Position numbers and translations under genes: made by a program. The notes under the pieces were generated by a model that searched no databases, had not been told where the DNA came from, and was given only the letters and a program-made list of their open reading frames with translations. A stretch of 64,000 bases of DNA from CAYNHF01 sp964397045 (GTDB taxonomy: Bacteria > Actinomycetota > Acidimicrobiia > Spongiisociales > UBA5794): NCBI GenBank assembly GCA_964397045.1, contig CAYNHF010000047.1:138911-202910 (forward strand), read 5' to 3'. Positions 55,201-62,144 of this stretch are shown piece after piece. Numbering within the stretch: the first letter of the stretch is position 1; the number at the start of each line of letters is the position of its first letter.

Positions 55201-55259
55201 TCAATGAGTTCGCCATCATCGCGGAGTACCTCTAGTGGGCCGAGTATGCGGAGTTCCAC
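52215..55259 (-). CDS. AfsR/SARP-type regulator with NB-ARC ATPase and TPR-like repeats
   Basis: 1014 aa. Residues 1-95 form the OmpR-like winged helix (MELRILGPLEVLRDDGE; VDRIVDELWGD; VRVHISRLRDLL); 100-245 form the bacterial transcriptional activation domain. The NB-ARC-like ATPase has Walker A GPGGVGKTS and Walker B TLLILDNCEHV, followed by a RxxRSPLRTLRDTMQWSYDLL helical part. The C-terminal 400 residues are TPR-like helices. Such regulators activate antibiotic or morphological genes in actinomycetes. It lies within the region bounded by tRNA relics, so it may have arrived with a mobile element. Confidence 0.9.
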   Translation of the reverse strand: MELRILGPLEVLRDDGELIELTSPKRQALLALLALNANAVFSVDRIVDELWGDSPPGDGARNVRVHISRLRDLLDPDRARGESGEVIATKPSGYVLQIDPEAVDAHRFSRLIDEARSALVARPAQAGALAREALQLWRDHPLTGLEFEEFAQGAIRRLEELHLVAEEVILEAAIRSGDAVGAIPDLERLAAGHPLREHVVALLMEGMAESGRRGDALRAYRDLEVRLAQELGLEPSKELRALEERILLLDTAPPSAARTDHPVHGGLPSRVTSFVGRASDLHSLAGHLDKFRLITLTGPGGVGKTSLAIEAARALESTRTMWHVDLVPIIDGAAVVPAIADLVGAEDDRSAPLTARIAAVLALRPTLLILDNCEHVIQVVAKTVDDLLQAVPGLTILCTSRRSLGAAGEVVYEVVPLDLPEVGVPSDETLSAPSVELFLDRAAAAAPGFVPNEETTADVVAICRRLDGIPLALELAASHVRAMTTGEIVESLEDPLTLAGRQRTRSPLRTLRDTMQWSYDLLDPDCRAVFDRLSVFASSFSRAAALAVGSPFGARDDALAELVDTSMLLADVSGRATRHRMLPTLRDFGRFNLQESGEIEQVRKEHAQYLVAEVAEMDLPFVLIGSNPRIEQDVSIDDFRAAAGWALDNGLEQLAVNLLVPLGQNWVHHPHEVARWMARIDRSDPPRDMMRWRLDMSGAIAEWVSGRNHEALAALPGLIESAHALGEPHAAAEAVSISGRIHWRQGDLQVARDELVRATEGMPVVASRAHSAREGLAVLELRLGNTEEGARRVAELAAIAEEVPTPVTRASAANAQGWLEAFTGDLDAAAESFALCRDLAIGSDEWSHEVNARLGLAWVQPGIERIDAAAAEALAAHNMAAEAGNAAKLAESLVTLGRAKLDLGQRKEARLRLGESLVMTRDPFADALRSIQALMFVSWLVRHDGRPDLAVRLLRAVEEERKRLGVVFLPMNAERAKQELELAMSQTEPTVSGEAPILDIEAARQEALDFLQPS

Positions 55260-55380
55260 GTGCTTCCTCTTGGACGGTGACCCACTCTATAGCGAGCGTT
55301 CGTGACTGTTAACGGCCCGTTGACTCCGCTGCAATGCCCCTGCGTTCCTGGCGTTTACCGCCTGAGCGGATGTTGCGGGC

Positions 55381-56010
55381 ATGGCATTCACATCCCGCAC
55401 TCAGAAGGCTCGATTCGCATTGCTGATCGCATCCTTGGCGATCCTGCTCAACCCAGGCACCGCTCGGCCCGCCCAGAAAACTGTGGCGCCGCAGATCTCG
55501 ATCGTTTCCGGTTCGACAACCCAGATCGAGGATGCGCAGTGGGCCTTGAACCGTTTCCGAGCCGCCGGAATCGAGCTGCCTTCGGTGCGAATCATCTTCC
55601 ATGCCGACTATCAGGCCTGCGGCAACCGTGAAGGCGTGTTGCGCATCGCCGGTGAGCGCGCAGAGATCCATGAGTGCGAGCGCGACCGGTCAAGGTCCCG
55701 GCGTAGCTTGCTGCATGAGCTGGCACACGCTTGGGATCACGTGGCGGGCGGGATTACGTGGGAGCGGCGAACTCGTTTCCTCGAGGCCCGCAACCTCTCG
55801 AGCTGGGACGCCGACGGCCTGCCGTGGCAAGAGCGCGGCGAGGAACAAGCTGCGGAGATAGTCGCATGGGGTCTGATGCTGGACGCGGCTCCGATCCCGA
55901 CGAGAGTCGGCGATCACGGGCCACAGGATGAGTCCCTACTGGCGGCAGCGTTCGAGATACTGACGGGAGACGCCCCGCTGTTCTCACAAGTATCCGGCAC
56001 AAATCACTGA
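55381..56010 (+). CDS. Secreted protein with HExxH metallopeptidase-like motif
   Basis: 209 aa with an N-terminal signal peptide (ALLIASLAILLNPGTARPA). The mature part holds LLHELAHAWDHVAG (near residue 115), a HExxH zinc motif, and GEEQAAEIVAWGLML about 45 residues later, whose Glu could be the third ligand. A possible pair of cysteines flanks the middle (QACGNREG; HECERD). Probably a small secreted zinc hydrolase; not assigned to a named family. It ends 22 bp before a strong hairpin. Confidence 0.72.
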   Translation: MAFTSRTQKARFALLIASLAILLNPGTARPAQKTVAPQISIVSGSTTQIEDAQWALNRFRAAGIELPSVRIIFHADYQACGNREGVLRIAGERAEIHECERDRSRSRRSLLHELAHAWDHVAGGITWERRTRFLEARNLSSWDADGLPWQERGEEQAAEIVAWGLMLDAAPIPTRVGDHGPQDESLLAAAFEILTGDAPLFSQVSGTNH

Positions 56011-56032
56011 GGTCGCGTTTGTTGTCGTCTCG

Positions 56033-56066
56033 CGCCGAGACCCCCACATACGCGGGGGTCTCGGCG
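56033..56066. terminator. Strong hairpin terminator
   Basis: A perfect 13-bp stem, CGCCGAGACCCCC / GGGGGTCTCGGCG, with an 8-nt loop. It lies just after the secreted-protein gene on the plus strand and just beyond the 3' end of the minus-strand tRNA-Arg(ACG) relic, so it may be that tRNA's original terminator. Confidence 0.75.
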
Positions 56067-56089
56067 TACTCCTTCGGAGTCCGTTGGAA

Positions 56090-56133
56090 CGCCCGGAGGG
56101 ACTCGAACCTCCAACTTTCTGATCCGTAGTCAG
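56090..56133 (-). pseudogene. 3'-half relic of tRNA-Arg (anticodon ACG)
   Basis: On the minus strand a full anticodon arm (CTGA-CTACGGA-TCAG, anticodon ACG), variable loop, T arm with loop TTCGAGT and the 3' acceptor strand CGGGCG are readable. Continuing upstream of the anticodon stem, the D arm and 5' acceptor strand are absent. The T stem has a mismatch and the last acceptor base is changed. This looks like an attachment-site half left at an element boundary. Confidence 0.65.
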
Positions 56134-56171
56134 TACGGAGGGGTTCCCGTGACCTCAGGGTTTGCTCGAAA

Positions 56172-56369
56172 TCAAGTCCGAGCATGTTGTGCTCTGCGTG
56201 CACGCTCGCACGGTGGAAGGCTTCGCTCTGGGTCTACCTCGTTTTCAAAGCGCGATCGGAAAGCTTCCCGTGCGGGCTTCGTGACTTCACGGGAGTCTCG
56301 ACCTGCATGAAGGCTGTGGGCGGCGAGTCTTGCGCGTAGTGATCGCTCGGACGGTGTGAGGTCTGGCAC
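56172..56369 (-). CDS. Small conserved-type actinobacterial phage/element protein
   Basis: A 65-aa basic protein (MPDLTPSERSLRARLAAHSL; SREVTKPAREAFRSRFENEV; PPCERARRAQHART). From memory this pattern resembles short proteins found near actinobacterial integrases; function unknown. The GTG at 56369 has GAGGAGT 5 nt upstream, a strong ribosome binding site. The usual longer C-terminal tail appears shortened. It lies downstream of the integrase on the same strand. Confidence 0.6.
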   Translation of the reverse strand: MPDLTPSERSLRARLAAHSLHAGRDSREVTKPAREAFRSRFENEVDPERSLPPCERARRAQHART

Positions 56370-56556
56370 GATGACTCCTCAGAGGCCTTGGCCCTTGAGG
56401 ATTGGAACACTCGTGTACCCGCCCTTCAGGGGCATTGGTCCCGGTCACGCCCTCTCGGCGACCAGGTCTGTCACGTAGTGTTCCGCCTCAACAATATCGC
56501 ACTATTTATAACGGTGTGTAAGCACCTTCCCCATGATTTGCCCAGACGTTGCGTTG

Positions 56557-57488
56557 CTAGATCTGATCTCCAAGCGACAGGCTCCGGTGGGCTGCTCGAG
56601 CCCGTTCAGCGGCAGCCGAGGCTCCATAGCGGCTCAACATCTGAGTATCACTCCACCCGGCGATCCGGATCAGGTCGTGCTCCTGTCCGCCCGCTGCGAG
56701 CCAATGGTGGGCCATGGAGTGGCGGAACAGATGCGGATGAAGCCCATCGACACCGGCCTCGCGGCCTCGGCGTTTCACCATTTGGGCGATGCCAGACCGA
56801 GTCATGGGTCCCTGCTTGCCGAGCCACAGCTCGTCAGAGCGGGCGCTGCGATGCGAGGAGCGGGCACGCAGGTATCGGTCGAGTGCCTGAGCGGTCTTCT
56901 GACCGTACGGTACTGATCGGTACCGGCGTCCTTTGCCGGCAACCATTGCCACCTGGAGTTCTAGGTCGATGTCCTGGACGCGGAGAGCTGCAATCTCGGA
57001 GAGCCTTGCGCCGGTGTCAACGAACAGCCTCAATAGCGCAGCGTCTCGCCGCGGCACGAACCCGGTACCTGCGGGTGCGGCAACGATTGCCGAGAGCTGC
57101 TCTTCGCTAAGGATTTCCGGCGGAGTCTCTTCAACAATGGGTGGCTTGATGTGCTGCATCGGTGCTGCATCGGTGACGCCCCGATCTCGGCCTCCTCGAC
57201 GAGCCAACGGAAGAAGCTGCGCAGCGAGGAGTACCGTTGCTTCGCGGTGGCGGCTGATCTGGTCTCGAGGACTTCGCCGAGGAAAGTCTCGACATCGGCT
57301 CGAGTCGTTTGGCGCGGGTCATCCGACAGGCCATGGTCGCAACTAAACGAGGCGAATTGATCCCCAGCAAGAAGGTAGGTCTCGATGGTCCGAGGCGACT
57401 TGTTCTCTGCCCGTAGGCTCCGTTGCCATGATCCGAGGTACGATTCCCAACTATGGAAGTCGGGATTGGAGGCTTGTTCGGCAGCCAC
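56557..57488 (-). pseudogene. Tyrosine recombinase/integrase, disrupted by an 11-bp duplication
   Basis: Two frames together encode one integrase. The N-terminal SAM-like domain (SWESYLGSWQRSLRAENKSPRTIETYLLAGDQF) reads to GASPMQH. The C-terminal catalytic domain continues from MQHIKPPIVEETP in another frame with GARLSEIAAL (Arg), HPHLFRHSMAHHWL (His-x-x-Arg), IAGWSDTQMLSRYG (Trp, Tyr). The frame breaks exactly at a tandem 11-bp repeat, 57151-57161 and 57162-57172. Removing one copy restores a continuous 306-codon gene, the normal size for XerC/D-like recombinases. It lies 87 bp from tRNA-Arg(CCT). Confidence 0.85.
57151..57172. repeat. 11-bp tandem duplication inside the integrase
   Basis: GTGCTGCATCG occurs twice in direct succession on the plus strand. 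Because 11 is not a multiple of three, it shifts the integrase frame between the binding and catalytic domains. Confidence 0.9.
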
Positions 57489-57574
57489 GAGTTATGTGCT
57501 CAATGAGCGTTGTGCTGACCTCATCTCGAACCAGTGCAGTGCGTGAAAGCATTGATGTATAGGGCTTTCTACCC

Positions 57575-57647
57575 GCCCCAGTAGCTCAGGGGATAGAGCA
57601 CCGGTTTCCTAAACCGGGTGTCGCAAGTTCGAATCTTGCCTGGGGCA
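57575..57647 (+). tRNA. tRNA-Arg (anticodon CCT)
   Basis: 73 nt. The acceptor GCCCCAG pairs with CTGGGGC; the anticodon stem CCGGT/ACCGG holds loop TTCCTAA with anticodon CCT (codon AGG); the T loop is TTCGAAT. CCA is not encoded. Next to a broken integrase, with partial copies of its 5' half at 50891 and of its 3' end at 57793, so it has probably served as an integration site. Confidence 0.96.
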
Positions 57648-57705
57648 CAACTCAACTCCGCCAAAGGTCGGCGACTGCCGACCAAGCCTCCCCAACGCCT
57701 CCCCC

Positions 57706-57957
57706 CTACCCACCACAGCATCCTACTGCCCCCGACCCCCGCCCCACACCACCCCAGCGGCCAAGTCCGACCCCCCTCCCCGCACCAACGAGAGTTCGAA
57801 TCTTGCCTGGCACGGTTTCGCGCCGCCTTCCGACTCCGACACCGAAGAGGACGCCGATACCCGCCCCGAGCCTCACCCATACCGGATTGTCGGTGAGCGC
57901 CAGAAGGACGCTGCCGATACCGGCGCCGAAGATCAGCCCCAACCCGGCAGGTACCAC
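57706..57957 (-). CDS. Possible small membrane protein with a chimeric tail
   Basis: An 83-aa reading frame from GTG 57957. The first 50 residues are a plausible two-segment membrane protein (GLGLIFGAGIGSVLLALT; VWVRLGAGIGVLFGVGVGRRR). The remaining tail is translated from the tRNA-end duplicate and the C-rich tract, and is Gly-rich low complexity. It may be an older gene whose 3' end was replaced by inserted DNA. No clear ribosome binding site. Confidence 0.25.
   Translation of the reverse strand: MVPAGLGLIFGAGIGSVLLALTDNPVWVRLGAGIGVLFGVGVGRRRETVPGKIRTLVGAGRGVGLGRWGGVGRGSGAVGCCGG
57793..57810 (+). repeat. Direct repeat of the tRNA-Arg(CCT) 3' end (attachment-site-like)
   Basis: AGTTCGAATCTTGCCTGG is identical to the T loop through acceptor strand of the intact tRNA (57626-57643), and the following bases (CAC) also recall the GGCAC after the tRNA. 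Separation is 167 bp, same orientation. This is the usual trace of an element that integrated at a tRNA 3' end. Confidence 0.7.
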
Positions 57958-58089
57958 CTTTCGGGAGACGCCGTTCCTTGTCGGTTATGGGGCGACCGTA
58001 CCGCTCGAGGCCCCACACCAGGAGAGGTTGAATCCATCGTGATGCCCGGATGCGTGGAGCACTACCACCTCTGCCCGTAACCTGGCGGT

Positions 58090-58998
58090 ATGTCGTCATC
58101 GAGGTATCGGGGCATCGCGTTCGCGGGCGTCTTCGGAATATCGTTTGCGGGAATCCTCTTTCGCGCCGTCGCACTCGATACCGCCACAACCGCTTTCTTC
58201 CGGGCGGCTTACGCCATCCCCTTCCTCGCGTTGCTCTGGTGGTGGAAGCGAACTGAAGACCAGCGCTCGCGACGGTCCCGGATGATGGCGGCCGTCGCCG
58301 GTATCTTCCTGGGGCTCGATCTGCTGGCGTGGCATGTCTCCATCGACAACATCGGCGTCGGTCTTGCGACGGTGCTGGTCAGCACCCAGGTGATATTCGT
58401 CGGTGCCATCGCCTGGATGCGCTACGGAGAGCGGCCCTCCACAACGTCGCTGGCAGTGGTTCCCATCGTCCTGGTCGGCGTTCTGCTGCTGTCGGGACTC
58501 GGTGGCGAGAATGCCTACGGGGACGACCCGCTCCTCGGTGTGGCATTCGGAGTGGTGGGGGGCATCTTCTACGCCCTCTTCCTCCTGGTCCTACGTGAGT
58601 CCAATCGGGGATACCTGGCTCCACCACAAGGCCCGCTGCTGGACGCCACAATCGGTGTTGCCTTCATCGCGCTCATGGTCGGCTGGTTCTTCGTCGACGA
58701 CTTCACGCTGGCCGTCACGTGGCCCGAGCACGGTTGGCTCCTGGTGCTTGCCTTGGGCACTCAGGTGTTCGGATGGTTACTGATCGCCGCCGCGTTGCCC
58801 CGCCTGGCTGCTCTGGAGACTTCGGTGATCATTCTGGCGCAGCCGATTCTGGCGAGCATTTGGGCCATGATCATCTTCGACGAACGGTTCTCAGCCGCAC
58901 AATGGACCGGGGTGCTGCTCGTTCTCGGTGGGCTGCTGATCATCAATGCGCGCGGGGCGGTGCGGTATGAAGAGCCGCATCGCGAGCAAGTAGCGTGA
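58090..58998 (+). CDS. EamA/DMT-family transporter
   Basis: A 302-aa membrane protein with ten hydrophobic segments in two EamA repeats (RGIAFAGVFGISFAGILFRA near the start; LLGVAFGVVGGIFYALFLLVL starting the second half). The C-terminal SVIILAQPILASIWAMIIFDERFSAAQWTGVLLVLGGLLII is typical. It exports or imports small metabolites such as amino acids; substrate unknown. Its stop lies 4 bp before the trehalose synthase start, so the two may be co-transcribed. Confidence 0.9.
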   Translation: MSSSRYRGIAFAGVFGISFAGILFRAVALDTATTAFFRAAYAIPFLALLWWWKRTEDQRSRRSRMMAAVAGIFLGLDLLAWHVSIDNIGVGLATVLVSTQVIFVGAIAWMRYGERPSTTSLAVVPIVLVGVLLLSGLGGENAYGDDPLLGVAFGVVGGIFYALFLLVLRESNRGYLAPPQGPLLDATIGVAFIALMVGWFFVDDFTLAVTWPEHGWLLVLALGTQVFGWLLIAAALPRLAALETSVIILAQPILASIWAMIIFDERFSAAQWTGVLLVLGGLLIINARGAVRYEEPHREQVA

Positions 58999-59002
58999 CG
59001 GC

Positions 59003-60598
59003 ATGACTCCTTGGTACAAGACGGCCGTGTTCTACGAGGTGCCGGTATATGCGTTCCAGGACAGCAACGGCGACGGGGTCGGCGACTTCCCCGGACTGAC
59101 CGAACGCCTCGACTACCTCCAATGGCTTGGCGTCAACTGTGTCTGGATTCTGCCGTTCTATGAATCACCTTTGCGCGACGGTGGATACGACATATCTGAC
59201 TTCCGAGCGGTGCAAGCCAGGTACGGCGACGTCGAAGATGTTCGGGCGTTCCTCGTTGCTGCCCACCATCGCGGAATGCGAGTGATCGCCGACCTGGTCG
59301 TGAACCACACTTCCGACCAGCACCCCTGGTTCCAAGAAGCGCGGCAGCCGGGCTCGCCGACCCGCGACCGCTACGTGTGGACGGATGACTCTTCGCAGTG
59401 GAGCGATGCCCGGGTCATCTTCACCGACACGCAGGACTCCAACTGGACGTGGGACGCCGTCGCCGGGGCCTACTACTGGCATCGTTTCTTCGACCATCAG
59501 CCCGACCTGAACTACCGGCATCCGGACGTCGGTGCAGAGATGCTCGAAATCGTACGCTTCTGGCTCAACATCGGATTCGATGGTCTCCGTCTCGACGCGG
59601 TCCCTTACCTGTACGAACGTGACGGCACCAACGGCGAAAACCTCCCCGAAACGCATTCCTGGTTGAAGGCACTTCGCAAGGCGGTGGACGAAGAGTACGG
59701 AGACCGCGTGCTCCTCGCCGAAGCGAACCAGTGGCCGGAAGACGTCGTCGAGTACTTCGGCGAAGGCGACGAGTGCCACATGGCGTTCCACTTCCCGGTG
59801 ATGCCGCGTCTCTTCATGGCGTTGAAACGCGGCGACGCCAGCCCGATCGTCGATATCCTCGCCACGACCCCCGCCATCCCCGCGACGTCACAGTGGGGGG
59901 TGTTCCTGCGCAACCACGACGAGTTGACCCTCGAAATGGTGACCGAAGCGGAACGCACTTACATGTACGAGCAGTACGCACCTGATCCGGCCATGCGGAA
60001 GAACCTCGGGATCCGGCGCCGCCTCGCCCCGCTGGTCGACGGAGATCGCCGCCGCCTCGAACTGCTCAACGCGGTGCTCCTGAGCCTGCCCGGCAGCCCA
60101 GTGCTCTACTACGGCGACGAGATCGGGATGGGAGACATCCACACCCTCGACGATCGTGACGGGGTTCGCACCCCGATGCAATGGAACGCCTCACCTGCCG
60201 CCGGCTTCTCGGCAGCCGATCCCTCCAGCTTCTATCTGCCGCTGGTGGGCGAAGCCGACTATGCGCCAGCTTGCCGCAACGTGGCGGACCAGCGCAGCGA
60301 TCCGGACTCGCTGCTGAACTGGATGCGGGCTCAGTTGGCGGTGCGCGCCGAACACGGAGTCATGGGCACCGGGTCTTTCGACCCGATCGAAACCGGAAGC
60401 CCCGCGATCCTCGCGTACCTCCGCTCCAGTGCCACCGAGTGCATCCTCGTGCTCGCCAACTTCACGGACGAACCCATCCACACCACCCTCGACCTGCCGA
60501 CAGGTGAATGGCGGCCGGTCGTCGGGCGCGGCTGCCAGCTTGCCCCGACCCAAGTCGCGGTCGACGCCTACGGCTACGGCTGGTTTGAGCGCTGCTGA
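59003..60598 (+). CDS. treS: Trehalose synthase / GH13 maltose glucosylmutase
   Basis: A 531-aa GH13 enzyme. The start WYKTAVFYEVPVYAFQDSNGDGVGDFPGL is typical of trehalose synthase, which interconverts maltose and trehalose. Catalytic residues: nucleophile Asp198 in GLRLDAVPYL, acid/base Glu240 in LLAEANQWP, Asp306 in RNHDELT. No Mak kinase domain is fused. Upstream is an EamA transporter and downstream, 2 bp after the stop, a GNAT gene. Confidence 0.92.
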   Translation: MTPWYKTAVFYEVPVYAFQDSNGDGVGDFPGLTERLDYLQWLGVNCVWILPFYESPLRDGGYDISDFRAVQARYGDVEDVRAFLVAAHHRGMRVIADLVVNHTSDQHPWFQEARQPGSPTRDRYVWTDDSSQWSDARVIFTDTQDSNWTWDAVAGAYYWHRFFDHQPDLNYRHPDVGAEMLEIVRFWLNIGFDGLRLDAVPYLYERDGTNGENLPETHSWLKALRKAVDEEYGDRVLLAEANQWPEDVVEYFGEGDECHMAFHFPVMPRLFMALKRGDASPIVDILATTPAIPATSQWGVFLRNHDELTLEMVTEAERTYMYEQYAPDPAMRKNLGIRRRLAPLVDGDRRRLELLNAVLLSLPGSPVLYYGDEIGMGDIHTLDDRDGVRTPMQWNASPAAGFSAADPSSFYLPLVGEADYAPACRNVADQRSDPDSLLNWMRAQLAVRAEHGVMGTGSFDPIETGSPAILAYLRSSATECILVLANFTDEPIHTTLDLPTGEWRPVVGRGCQLAPTQVAVDAYGYGWFERC

Positions 60599-60600
60599 CG

Positions 60601-61113
60601 ATGCCGGTCGAACGGATCAACACTCCGCGACTCGAACTGCGGGACTGGACGACAGACGACGGAGAGGCTTTCCACCGTTTCTGGGGTGACCCCGAAGTCA
60701 TCTGGTGGGGCGCCGCCGAATCGCTGTCGGACTCACAAGCGTTCCTGGAGATTGTCGTCGAGCGCTCGCAGGAAACCGGGATCGGGTGGTGTGCCGTCAT
60801 CGTCCGGGAAACGGAGGCTGTCGTAGGCAACGTCGCACTGCAACCCAGCCCTGCGCCCCGGACCGACATCGAGATCGGATGGCACTTCGAGCGGAGTGTC
60901 TGGGGCAAGGGTTACGCGACCGAGGCAGCCACTGCACTGCTGGCCCACGCCTTCGATGTCGGGTTCGCAAGGGTGGTCGCCGACATCGCAAACGAGAACG
61001 GGAGGTCCCAGGCCGTTGCCAGACGCCTCGGCCTACGGAGAACCGGTAAAATCGAACGATCCGGCCTCGCTCATGACGTGTGGGTGATAGAGGCTTCCGC
61101 CTGGCGAAGCTGA
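60601..61113 (+). CDS. GNAT acetyltransferase, RimJ/RimL type
   Basis: 170 aa. It opens INTPRLELRDWTTDDGEAFHRFWGDPEV as RimJ/RimL-like enzymes do; the acetyl-CoA motif is GWHFERSVWGKGYATEAATALLAHAF, followed by ANENGRSQAVARRLGLRRTG. It acetylates a protein N-terminus or small amine; unknown. Directly follows trehalose synthase (2-bp gap). Confidence 0.88.
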   Translation: MPVERINTPRLELRDWTTDDGEAFHRFWGDPEVIWWGAAESLSDSQAFLEIVVERSQETGIGWCAVIVRETEAVVGNVALQPSPAPRTDIEIGWHFERSVWGKGYATEAATALLAHAFDVGFARVVADIANENGRSQAVARRLGLRRTGKIERSGLAHDVWVIEASAWRS

Positions 61114-61147
61114 AGACTCCAGATCCCCCGTCGAGCGGGAGCAGCAC

Positions 61148-61186
61148 ACCAGGAAGGGCGCCCGACCGGTGCCGGCACGCCCTTCC
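61148..61186. terminator. Hairpin between convergent genes
   Basis: A perfect 11-bp inverted repeat, CAGGAAGGGCG (61148-61158) with CGCCCTTCCTG (61176-61186), and a 17-nt loop that can itself fold. It sits between the end of the GNAT gene and the convergent repeat-protein gene and probably stops transcription from both sides. Confidence 0.7.
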
Positions 61187-61255
61187 TGCCTCAGCCGGAG
61201 ACGCCAGGCCGGGGTAGTCTGCTCGGCGCCGCGTCTCCTCGATCGCGCGATCGGC

Positions 61256-61936
61256 CTAGGGAATCCCTGCCGCACTGTTCAACAAGGCGACATCGGGATC
61301 GGAAATCTGGCGGATCGCTGCGTCGGCCGGCGGCACCCAGGCCGCGACTCGCGGAAGCATGACGTAAGCGCCGTCCCAGATCTCCACGATCACCCGATCA
61401 GTCGATGGCGACGACGCGGCCCTCACGAGCATGGCGCGATCGAAGCCATCTTCGATGTCCCGGATGCGTGCAACATCCGGGAATCCCTCACTTCTTACAC
61501 TCGACCACCAACCGGCGGTGTTCAGCATCGCAACATCAGCCACAGCCGGGTCCGAAACCAACGAAACCCCCACCGGAACCAAACCCGCAACATTCAGCAA
61601 CGCCACATCAGCCGCAGCCGCCTCGTGCGCTCGCGAGCTTGATCCGGCGGAGGCATCCACCGGTTGCAGAGACGGAGTGGTCAGATCCCAGGCCTCGAGG
61701 ACGGCCCCCGGCCGGCCCTGGGTCTCGGTGTTCACGTAGGCACGGCCGCCATCGTCTTCCACCAGGAGCGCGACAGCGGTGAGTACAACCACCACGCCGG
61801 CGAGTGCAGCCAGCCACCACAAAAACTGCGCTCGGCTGGTCGGAGGAGGCGGCTTCGGCGGCAAGGAGACCGGCTGCTCTTCGCGGTACGCGACGGGGGG
61901 ATGCGGCGCGGTGGTCTTCCGGTCGATCGTGGTCAT
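61256..61936 (-). CDS. Membrane-anchored protein with DVAxLNxAG repeats
   Basis: 226 aa: a Pro-rich cytoplasmic start (PPKPPPPTS), one membrane segment (FLWWLAALAGVVVVLTAVALLV, about 38-59), then an outer part with a motif repeated three times: ADVALLNVAGLVP (about 109), ADVAMLNTAGWW (about 132) and PDVALLNSAAGIP at the very C-terminus. Between the second and third lies VARIRDIEDGFDRAMLVRAA. No family recognised. It converges with the GNAT gene and diverges from a SARP regulator. Confidence 0.72.
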   Translation of the reverse strand: MTTIDRKTTAPHPPVAYREEQPVSLPPKPPPPTSRAQFLWWLAALAGVVVVLTAVALLVEDDGGRAYVNTETQGRPGAVLEAWDLTTPSLQPVDASAGSSSRAHEAAAADVALLNVAGLVPVGVSLVSDPAVADVAMLNTAGWWSSVRSEGFPDVARIRDIEDGFDRAMLVRAASSPSTDRVIVEIWDGAYVMLPRVAAWVPPADAAIRQISDPDVALLNSAAGIP

Positions 61937-62144
61937 ATCGTGACCTCCTCACCGCCTCGGCTGCCTCCCCGAACATGCCACGCCGCCCTGGCGCGGAACT
62001 GCAGGACAACGATGTTCGAACTCGGGATCGGCTGGCAGCCGGCTTGCGTCCCAACCACGAGTGACTGTTGAGGCGCTCACGACGCGTGCCGATTGGCCCT
62101 ACCCCCTGTCCAATGACCGCCCTACGGTGGTTTGGGGTTGAAAC

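Noticed and set aside
57707..58189. Longer minus-strand frame through tRNA-Arg(CCT) and its flank
   Set aside because: It reads through a tRNA and a low-complexity tract. Only the short membrane-like segment at 57706-57957 has any protein character.
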